Of a DNA stretch of 9,867 nucleotides, positions 5,208-9,867 are shown one piece after another. Position numbers and translations under genes: made by a program. Source of the stretch: Candidatus Iainarchaeum sp. (GTDB taxonomy: Archaea > Iainarchaeota > Iainarchaeia > Iainarchaeales > GW2011-AR10); contig JACPKT010000126.1 in assembly GCA_016186855.1 (NCBI GenBank), positions 1-9,867 of the forward strand, in the 5' to 3' direction. Below the pieces are notes generated by a model. The model was not told the DNA's origin and made no database searches. It worked only from the letters and a program-made list of their open reading frames with translations. Within the stretch, counting starts at the first letter, position 1. Each line of letters opens with the position of its first letter.

Positions 5208-5216
5208 TTTTAAAAT
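5208..5216 (+). promoter_or_regulatory. TATA box for the rhodanese gene
   Basis: TTTTAAAAT is centred 36 nt before ATG 5248 and 42 nt before ATG 5254. It lies inside the longer ORF that begins at 5182, which argues that the upstream ATG is not used. Confidence 0.45.
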
Positions 5217-5247
5217 TTTAATCGTTAAATCATTTTTATGGTTCTTC

Positions 5248-5574
5248 ATGCCTATGCAAGTTAAAGAAATTTCTGTCCAGGAATTGAAAAAATTGCTTGT
5301 GGAAAAAACTGATTTTGTTCTGCTTGACTGCAGGACAAGGACAGAAAACGAGATTGCAAGGATTGGAGGCGAAGTATTTATTCCAGTCCACGAGCTCGTG
5401 CACAGGATTTCAGAACTTGACAAAAAGAAACCAATAGTTGTTTACTGCCATCATGGCGCGCGGAGCATGTTTGCTGCTGCAATGCTTTTGCATTCTGGCT
5501 TTAAGGCACAAAGCCTGTGTGGTGGAATTGATGCGTGGAGCGCTGAAATTGATAACTCGGTTCCTCGCTATTAG
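5248..5574 (+). CDS. Rhodanese-like sulfurtransferase, single domain
   Basis: The 108-residue single rhodanese domain starts with VKEISVQELKKLL and has DFVLLDCRTRTENEIARIGG near the strand 2 region. The active-site loop is YCHHGARS, with catalytic Cys67 followed by the six-residue pocket that carries the persulfide. The C-terminal GGIDAWSAEIDNSVPRY is nearly the consensus seen in rhodanese domains fused to MoeB/ThiF-type adenylyltransferases. Likely chemistry is relay of a sulfane sulfur to an acceptor such as cyanide, a thiol or a sulfur-carrier pathway. The frame is open from 5182, but residues 1-22 of that form are a hydrophobic, non-conserved extension covering the TATA box, so ATG 5248 (or 5254) is chosen. 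It is convergent with the V4R gene, with 1 nt between the stop codons. The sulfur acceptor cannot be inferred from the neighbours. Confidence 0.88.
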   Translation: MPMQVKEISVQELKKLLVEKTDFVLLDCRTRTENEIARIGGEVFIPVHELVHRISELDKKKPIVVYCHHGARSMFAAAMLLHSGFKAQSLCGGIDAWSAEIDNSVPRY

Positions 5575-5575
5575 T

Positions 5576-6082
5576 TCAGGCTTTTGAAAGCTCAAACACG
5601 CATTCTTTGTCGCCTTTTGCCCTGCACTTTGTTTCCTTGCACTTGCATGGATGGGTGAACAGTATTTCGTACGCGCCTGCAAGGATTCCGCCAAGTGCAA
5701 AGCACACTGGTCTGTTGGACTTGAAGTCAATGCTTTCAAAGGAATTTGTCACTTCAATTGTTACTTTTCCATCAGAGTCTTCCCAGTAGGTTATTTTTCC
5801 AGCTCCAAACCCGCGCTGTGGCAGCTGGTGCATTAGTATTTCTGCAATGTCTTTTCTTCTGAATTTGGCAAAAGATATCAGGAACATGTTGTATTTTTGC
5901 ACTGTTTCGATTGCAAATTTTTTTGTTGACTCAAAAATTATTTTTTCCGCCTTTTCCTTCCCTATTTCAATGAATGCCCTTTCCAAGTGAGCTAGCTGGC
6001 CCCTTTGGAGTATTTCGCTTGAAAGGCCTTCAAAAAACGTTTCGCCCGTGTTCTCATCGTACTTTATCAGAAGCTGTTTCAT
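5576..6082 (-). CDS. V4R (4-vinyl reductase / XylR-like) domain protein
   Basis: The 168-residue protein matches the V4R domain, a small-molecule-binding alpha/beta fold also found in bacteriochlorophyll enzyme BchJ and in the sensor part of XylR-type regulators. Signatures are an N-terminal helical half (about 25-65) and GGILAGAYEILF (131-142). A C-terminal cysteine cluster follows (C146, C148, C153 and C161) in the pattern CKCKETKCRAKGDKECVF, which corresponds to the family's C-x-A-x-G-x-x-x-C-x-F metal or ligand site with one extra Cys. No DNA-binding domain is fused, so it is either a stand-alone sensor or a carrier for a hydrophobic ligand. A TATA-like TTTAAAA lies at 6129-6135 on the same strand, about 50 nt before the ATG. 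The family call is good; ligand and role are unknown. Confidence 0.8.
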   Translation of the reverse strand: MKQLLIKYDENTGETFFEGLSSEILQRGQLAHLERAFIEIGKEKAEKIIFESTKKFAIETVQKYNMFLISFAKFRRKDIAEILMHQLPQRGFGAGKITYWEDSDGKVTIEVTNSFESIDFKSNRPVCFALGGILAGAYEILFTHPCKCKETKCRAKGDKECVFELSKA

Positions 6083-6128
6083 CAGTTAAAAAAACAGCTA
6101 AAGGGATTATTAATATTTTCTTGGATTC

Positions 6129-6135
6129 TTTTAAA
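6129..6135 (-). promoter_or_regulatory. TATA box for the V4R gene
   Basis: On the minus strand the run TTTAAAA sits about 50 nt upstream of the ATG at 6082, predicting a leader of around 20-25 nt. It lies between the tRNA trailer hairpins and the gene, suggesting transcription independent of the tRNA. Confidence 0.35.
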
Positions 6136-6147
6136 CCGAATATTATT

Positions 6148-6198
6148 GCCACATCGAAGATGGGACACGTATGCGGTGTCAACGGACGCAACCGTTGA
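6148..6198 (-). repeat. Two-hairpin module directly after the tRNA 3' end
   Basis: On the minus strand this starts at the base after discriminator A73. The first hairpin is TCAACGG-TTGCGT-CCGTTGA (6198-6179), a perfect 7-bp stem. After a 7-nt spacer, a 24-nt element (6171-6148) starts TACGTG and folds into a stem of seven pairs plus one mismatch with a TTC loop. The same order of parts occurs at the start of the tRNA intron (6362-6313), where the 24-nt element matches at 21 of 24 positions. Confidence 0.65.
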
Positions 6199-6234
6199 TG
6201 GACTCGGCGGGAATCGAACCCGCAGTTTCATCCT

Positions 6235-6362
6235 GTTTCAAGCCTGTTGTTGCAAAGCCAGTGCCATACAGTGACAGAGCAGATGCAAATCGCAAACAAA
6301 TCTTGTATTACCGCCCCATCAAAGATGGGGCACGTACAGATTGCCAGCGAATCTTTTCGCTG
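6235..6362 (-). other. Archaeal tRNA intron with canonical bulge-helix-bulge splice sites
   Basis: Loop bases 32-35 (TTCG) pair with intron bases TGAA near the 3' splice site, giving the 4-bp central helix. The 5' bulge is C36-A37-C with the cut after A37, and the 3' bulge is A-C-A38 with the cut before A38. Intron AGC (6361-6359) pairs with GCT (6243-6241) to form the inner helix. This is the motif cut by archaeal tRNA splicing endonuclease. Inside the intron are a 7-bp hairpin (CAGCGAA-AAGA-TTCGCTG, 6362-6345) and an 8-bp hairpin (GCCCCATC-TTT-GATGGGGC, 6331-6313). The first competes with the inner splice helix. The rest shows short TTTGC and CACTG repeats, with no ORF or box C/D motif recognised. 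Confidence 0.85.
6313..6362 (-). repeat. Two-hairpin module directly after the 5' splice site
   Basis: Partner of the module at 6148-6198. It has a 7-bp hairpin (6362-6345), an 8-nt spacer, then the 24-nt TACGTG-led element (6336-6313) with a perfect 8-bp stem. In both modules the first stems differ in sequence while the order and near-identical spacing are kept. Confidence 0.65.
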
Positions 6363-6426
6363 TGCGAAGGATGCGTCTTGCCATTCGACTACGAGCCCAT
6401 AGCTCTAATTTTTGGAGGAAAAAGGC

Positions 6427-6435
6427 TTTAAATTT
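6427..6435 (-). promoter_or_regulatory. TATA box for tRNA-Ala
   Basis: On the minus strand AAATTTAAAG is centred about 33 nt before the first tRNA base (6398), normal for archaeal stable-RNA promoters. The predicted start lies a few bases 5' of the mature end, to be trimmed by RNase P. It lies back to back with the HerA-like gene promoter. Confidence 0.55.
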
Positions 6436-6460
6436 GCTTTTTTTTGCTCTAACAAAATTA

Positions 6461-6468
6461 TTATATTT
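6461..6468 (+). promoter_or_regulatory. TATA box for the HerA-like ATPase gene
   Basis: TTATATTT lies about 35 nt upstream of ATG 6499, predicting a transcript that starts within roughly 10 nt of that codon. This supports ATG 6499 over the in-frame TTG at 6412, which overlaps the tRNA promoter. Confidence 0.5.
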
Positions 6469-6498
6469 GAAACGCCCTTTTGTACTTCTGTAGCTTTT

Positions 6499-9297
6499 AT
6501 GGAAAAAAAAACTGGTGAAACGAAAAGGGTTCGGGTAGGGAAAGAAGATTCCAAAAAGGACATTTTTGAGGAAGTGGTTTCTTTGGAGGGCGAAAAAAAA
6601 GAGCCAAAAAAAGACGAGGGTGGACCACTTGGAGAAACTTCCGGTGATTTTGGGGAGACAAAAGAAGAAAGTGAAAAAGAAGAATTGGACGAATTGAAAG
6701 AGGATGAGAGCAAAATTCATGACGAAATTATCGAGGATTTGGAACACGAGTCGGGTGTGAGGGAAGAGGGCGTAAAAGAGTTGGATGATGAAGCCGTGCA
6801 ATTTCGTGAAGAAATCAGGGACACGATTTTGAGGAAGGCCGAGCTTTTAAGTTCAAAGGATGAGGGTGGAAAAGATTCTTTGCCTCTTTATTTTTTGGAG
6901 GACGAGGCAACCAAAAGCGTTTTTATTGGAAGGAAAAAAAGCGTTCAAAAACAGTATGGTTTTGAAGCAGCCATGCTGGTTGGAAGAGTCAATGAGCAAG
7001 AGCACAATGGAAAAAACGTTCACTTGGACAGCTTGAACCCGCACGTTGTGTTCGTTTGCGGTGCAAGAGGATCCGGCAAGAGCTATGCGTTGGGCGTGAT
7101 TGCTGAAGAGCTTGCTCTCAAGAACAAAAACGTTGGAACGATTGTGATTGACCCCATTGGTGTTTTTTGGTCAATGCGTTTTCCAAACAAGGAAGAGCGT
7201 GAGTTGCAAAAAATTAGTGAGTGGGGCTTGAGCCCGCTGGGAGTTGAAAACATCAAGGTATTCATTCCGCACGGAATGACTTCAAGCGTGCCAAAATCAA
7301 CTTTTGACAAGGGGTTTGCCATTCAGCCATCGCTTTTGACTGGTGAGGACTGGTGCCTTACTTTTTCAATTGACCGTTTTAGTGTGACTGGATTGTTGTT
7401 GGAGCAGTCAATTAAAAAAACTGAGAAAGGCTATAAGGAAACTGAAAGCGGCAAAAAGATTGATGGTATGGGTAAAAATTATTCCCTTGATGACCTAATT
7501 AACTGCCTTCGCACTGATTCAGAAATCAATTCTCGGGAAACCGGTTACAAACAGGATTCTATCAGGGCGCTTTCAAGCAGGTTTCAGGCCGCAAAAAACT
7601 GGGGGATTTTCAGCGAAAAAGGAACGCCTCTTGGAGAGCTTTCTTGCGAGGGCCAGCTCACAATTCTTGACACGAGTTTTTTGGATGACCGAGTAACCGC
7701 GCTTGTTATTGGCGTGCTGGCAAGAAGAATCCTTGCCGCAAGAAAAATCAACACCAGAAAAGAGGCCGCGCAAAAGTTCAAAACAACTGATGTGGAGGAA
7801 CTGCTTGAAACAGATATCCCTCCAACCTGGCTTATTGTGGATGAAGCTCACACACTCATTCCCAGTGGGAACGAGAAAACGCCCGCCAGTGCGCCTCTAA
7901 CAGAGTATGCAAAGCAGGGTCGCCGTCCTGGTTGCAGCCTTGTCTTTGCAACCCAGCAGCCAAGCGCCATTGACACAAAGGTTTTAAGCCAGTTGGACGT
8001 GATTTTGACCCACAAGCTTGTTTTTGATGATGATGTAAAAGCAGTTACTAAGAGGACTCCTACAATCATTCCTGGAAAGTACCGCAAAAGCAGTTTCATA
8101 AAAACCCTTCCGGTGGGCGTGGCGCTTGTTGGTGATCGGCGAGAGGAAACAAGCAGGGCGTTTGTGATGGAAATTCGGCCGCGCCTCTCCCAGCACGAGG
8201 GAAGAGACATTGAGACAGTGCAGACAAAAAAAGATTTCTCTTCAGTGCAGGCAAGGCAGTTGGCTGTTGAACTTATTCAAAAAGAAGTCCTTAAAGAAAA
8301 AAAGGTTTCAATTGAGCGGATTGGAGAAATTGTCGAGATACTTAATGCAAAATATGGTGCCGGCATAGAGCTTGGAAATGTTTTAAGGGCTCTTGAAAAA
8401 GCGGGCTTGTTTGTTTCCCAAAAAACCGTTTTTGCCGTTGAACCGGCAGATGAAGTCAAAGAAATTGCAGTGGAGAAAAATGAAGAGCCAAATGAAATCA
8501 AAGAATCAAAAGAGCCGGAAAAAATTGTTCAAGAAGAAACTTCAAAGACCGTTCTTTTGTCTCTTCCAATTAAAATCGATAAAAAAATCGCGGAACAGCT
8601 AATCAATGGCGCAAGAAAGAAAAAACTGTTTGGGTTTTTTGGAAAAGAGGAAAAGGTTGAAAGCCTGTTGTTGAAATATTCAGGGATTTGGAAAGTAAAA
8701 TATGACGTGATTTCGCGCTCTGGAAAAGAATTTTTGTCCAGAGAATGCTTCATCAATTCTCTTTCAGGAGAATTCATCCACTTTTCGGGTGACACGTTTG
8801 TCGAATCTGCCGGGTTGAAAGAATTTTTTGGTTTAAGCGAGGAAGTTCTTGCCGTGCTTTTGAACCTGCAAAAATCCCCTGCGTCTTTGGAAGAGCTTTG
8901 CGCAAAAACCGGTTTTGAAGAGGGAAAAGTGCACAGGATTGTTTCAAAGCTACACGAGAAGAATTTAATCGGCGCAATTGTGGACAAGGAGGGGAAAAGA
9001 AGCTACTGGCTCAAAGAAAAACTTGACCTGCCGCCAAGCGAGCGCCACGAAATGCTTTCCTCGATCAACAGCCTTCCATTTGTCCGGGCAGAAACCCTAA
9101 GTGTTGAACAGGGATTTTTTGCAAAAAAAGACATTCCTGCGGTGCTGCAAAAACTTTGGAAAAACATAGTGGTCAAGGAAATTTCTGAAATTTACCGGCC
9201 AATGTGGGTTGCAACCGTTTCAGGCGATAAAATTGAAAGAAAAATAATGGTTGACGCTGTCACGGGAATTCTTATTTCAAAACAGAGTATTATTTGA
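6499..9297 (+). CDS. Large HerA/DUF87-type ATPase with C-terminal winged helix and repeated beta motif
   Basis: The 932-residue protein begins with a charged, Glu/Lys-rich, coiled-coil-prone region (about 1-120). A beta-rich segment follows (about 130-180), where HerA proteins have their HAS barrel. The HerA/FtsK-type motor has Walker A GARGSGKS (188-195, K194), Walker B LIVDEAH with D448 and E449, and the sensor segment FATQQP with Q486-Q487. It is preceded by GRRPG, a likely arginine-finger region. After the motor come a helical segment (about 580-645), an acidic linker (about 650-680), and a C-terminal unit of about 230 residues. In that unit, two similar beta stretches (KYSGIWKVKYDV from about 726 and YRPMWVATVSGD from 899) flank a winged helix (about 781-838). 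HerA-family motors are hexameric DNA pumps, often paired with NurA nuclease; no nurA, mre11 or rad50 is visible here. The role is unknown; plausible options are DNA translocation in repair, defence or conjugation-like processes. Confidence 0.85.
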   Translation: MEKKTGETKRVRVGKEDSKKDIFEEVVSLEGEKKEPKKDEGGPLGETSGDFGETKEESEKEELDELKEDESKIHDEIIEDLEHESGVREEGVKELDDEAVQFREEIRDTILRKAELLSSKDEGGKDSLPLYFLEDEATKSVFIGRKKSVQKQYGFEAAMLVGRVNEQEHNGKNVHLDSLNPHVVFVCGARGSGKSYALGVIAEELALKNKNVGTIVIDPIGVFWSMRFPNKEERELQKISEWGLSPLGVENIKVFIPHGMTSSVPKSTFDKGFAIQPSLLTGEDWCLTFSIDRFSVTGLLLEQSIKKTEKGYKETESGKKIDGMGKNYSLDDLINCLRTDSEINSRETGYKQDSIRALSSRFQAAKNWGIFSEKGTPLGELSCEGQLTILDTSFLDDRVTALVIGVLARRILAARKINTRKEAAQKFKTTDVEELLETDIPPTWLIVDEAHTLIPSGNEKTPASAPLTEYAKQGRRPGCSLVFATQQPSAIDTKVLSQLDVILTHKLVFDDDVKAVTKRTPTIIPGKYRKSSFIKTLPVGVALVGDRREETSRAFVMEIRPRLSQHEGRDIETVQTKKDFSSVQARQLAVELIQKEVLKEKKVSIERIGEIVEILNAKYGAGIELGNVLRALEKAGLFVSQKTVFAVEPADEVKEIAVEKNEEPNEIKESKEPEKIVQEETSKTVLLSLPIKIDKKIAEQLINGARKKKLFGFFGKEEKVESLLLKYSGIWKVKYDVISRSGKEFLSRECFINSLSGEFIHFSGDTFVESAGLKEFFGLSEEVLAVLLNLQKSPASLEELCAKTGFEEGKVHRIVSKLHEKNLIGAIVDKEGKRSYWLKEKLDLPPSERHEMLSSINSLPFVRAETLSVEQGFFAKKDIPAVLQKLWKNIVVKEISEIYRPMWVATVSGDKIERKIMVDAVTGILISKQSII

Positions 9298-9867
9298 AAA
9301 ACTCGTTTGGAAGAATTTTTGAATTGTTTGGCACTATTGCCCCGCAGTTTATTGAGGAATTTACCCCTGTTTTGGTGTTTGAGCCGACAAGTGCTCCAAG
9401 CTTTCTTTTGCCAGAGTCAATGATTGCTCCGTTTATTTTCACTTTAACTGTCCCGTTGTCGTGGCGCAGGTTTGCGATTTTTGTTCCGGCGCCAAGGTTC
9501 ACGTTTTCTCCAAGAATTGAATCCCCAACATAGTTAAAGTGCGGGGCATTAGAGTTGGAAAAAATAATCGAATTTTTCACCTCACTCGTTCCCACGTGGC
9601 AGTTGTCCAAAACCACTGCATTTGCGCGAAGATAAGCATTTGGCCCTATTTTGCAGTTTTTCCCTATAAAAGTGTTTTCCTCAATTACTGAACCGCTTTT
9701 AATGACCGAGTTTTTTCCAAGAACAATTTTTCCTTCAATTAAAACATTTTTTTCAACACTTCCATCGATTTTTTCCCCGAGTTTTTCAACCAGTCTGTCT
9801 TTTTTTTCAAGAAATTCCCAGTACTCTATCCCATACCCTGCGTCAATTTTTTTTTTTAGTTTTTCAA
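9290..9867 (-). CDS. GlmU-like sugar-phosphate nucleotidyltransferase, left-handed beta-helix C-terminal domain (5' end outside window)
   Basis: The minus frame is open from the window edge to TAA 9290-9292, giving 191 visible residues. After a helical linker (GYGIEYWEFLEKKDRLVEKL), hexapeptide repeats of a left-handed beta helix follow: VLIEGKIVLGKNSVIKSGSV, IEENTFIGKNCKIGPNAYLR, VVLDNCHVGTSEV and ILGENVNLGAGTKIANLRHD. The end, IDSGKRKLGALVGSNTKTGV, is characteristic of archaeal bifunctional sugar-1-phosphate nucleotidylyltransferase/acetyltransferases (GlmU type). These make UDP-GlcNAc or dTDP/UDP-glucose for cell-envelope glycans. The catalytic N-terminal nucleotidyltransferase domain would lie beyond base 9867 and is not seen. 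An internal GTG at 9616 is not the start, because conserved repeats extend upstream of it. The gene overlaps the HerA-like gene tail to tail by 8 nt. Confidence 0.85.
   Translation of the reverse strand, partial: EKLKKKIDAGYGIEYWEFLEKKDRLVEKLGEKIDGSVEKNVLIEGKIVLGKNSVIKSGSVIEENTFIGKNCKIGPNAYLRANAVVLDNCHVGTSEVKNSIIFSNSNAPHFNYVGDSILGENVNLGAGTKIANLRHDNGTVKVKINGAIIDSGKRKLGALVGSNTKTGVNSSINCGAIVPNNSKILPNEFFK

Larger units (their letters stand above)
6199..6398 (-). tRNA. tRNA-Ala (CGC) with a 128-nt intron at 37/38
   Basis: On the minus strand, acceptor GGGCTCG (6398-6392) pairs with CGAGTCC (6206-6200), giving G3-U70, the alanine identity pair, and discriminator A73 at 6199. The D arm is GTCG-AATGGCAA-GAC. 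Anticodon stem CATCC (6373-6369) pairs with GGATG (6233-6229). The T arm is GCGGG-TTCGATT-CCCGC (6223-6207), with a 5-nt variable loop. The mature loop is TT-CGC-A-A, i.e. anticodon CGC reading GCG codons. CCA is not encoded. The intron occupies 6362-6235. A TATA box (6435-6427) lies about 33 nt upstream. The mature fold is complete, with a G-A mismatch only at 13-22. Confidence 0.93.

Noticed and set aside
5182..5247. Longer rhodanese form starting at ATG 5182
   Set aside because: The extra 22 residues span the probable TATA box and are not part of the rhodanese fold.
6171..6431. 86-aa plus-strand ORF beginning MRCQRTQPLMDSAGIEPAVS
   Set aside because: It is the antisense translation of the tRNA-Ala gene; MDSAGIEPA-type peptides are a well-known artefact of reading tRNA genes backwards.
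6412..6498. TTG start extending the HerA-like ATPase by 29 residues
   Set aside because: The extension covers the tRNA TATA box and the ATPase's own TATA box, is hydrophobic and unlike the charged N-terminus; ATG 6499 fits the promoter.
7848..8210. Minus-strand ORFs inside the ATPase gene (also 8529-8987 and others)
   Set aside because: They are antisense shadows of a continuous, motif-rich plus-strand protein.

Overview
The window looks archaeal. It carries a tRNA-Ala gene interrupted at position 37/38 by an intron with a textbook bulge-helix-bulge splice motif. TATA boxes of the TTTAAATA or TTATAT kind lie 25-45 nt upstream of most start codons, usually leaving little or no leader. It also encodes a HerA/DUF87-type ATPase, a V4R-domain protein and a GlmU-like left-handed beta-helix protein typical of archaeal sugar-nucleotide enzymes. 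The modest GC content, short genes, stand-alone domains and stacked toxin-antitoxin genes fit a small-genome lineage such as DPANN. That placement is inference, and no taxonomic marker is present.

Layout. 1-663: the 3' end of a PEP-synthase-like ATP-grasp gene, then a tiny two-helix membrane protein. 664-974: a gene-poor spacer with a hairpin, short repeats and possibly a decayed winged-helix fragment. 975-1454: a TspO/MBR membrane protein. 1472-3017: an AbiE-like type IV toxin-antitoxin operon with duplicated operator/TATA units. 3200-3607: an unrecognised basic protein followed by a terminator-like hairpin. 3676-4070: a decayed Fic-domain gene between two copies of a 38-nt hairpin-forming repeat. 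4176-5139: a winged-helix/MNT nucleotidyltransferase overlapping a HEPN-like gene. 5248-5574: a rhodanese. 5576-6082 (minus): a V4R-domain protein. 6199-6398 (minus): intron-containing tRNA-Ala(CGC). 6499-9297: a large HerA-like ATPase. 9290-9867 (minus, partial): the beta-helix end of a GlmU-like nucleotidyltransferase.

How it fits together. The stretch from about 1470 to 5140 is an accessory island with two intact-looking toxin-antitoxin modules (AbiE-like and MNT/HEPN) and the remains of a third (Fic). The flanking genes look like housekeeping or metabolic genes. The most unusual structure is at the tRNA. The sequence directly after the 5' splice site (inside the intron) and the sequence directly after the tRNA 3' end carry the same two-hairpin architecture, including a 24-nt element matching at 21 of 24 positions. 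All family calls were made by reading motifs; no database search was run.
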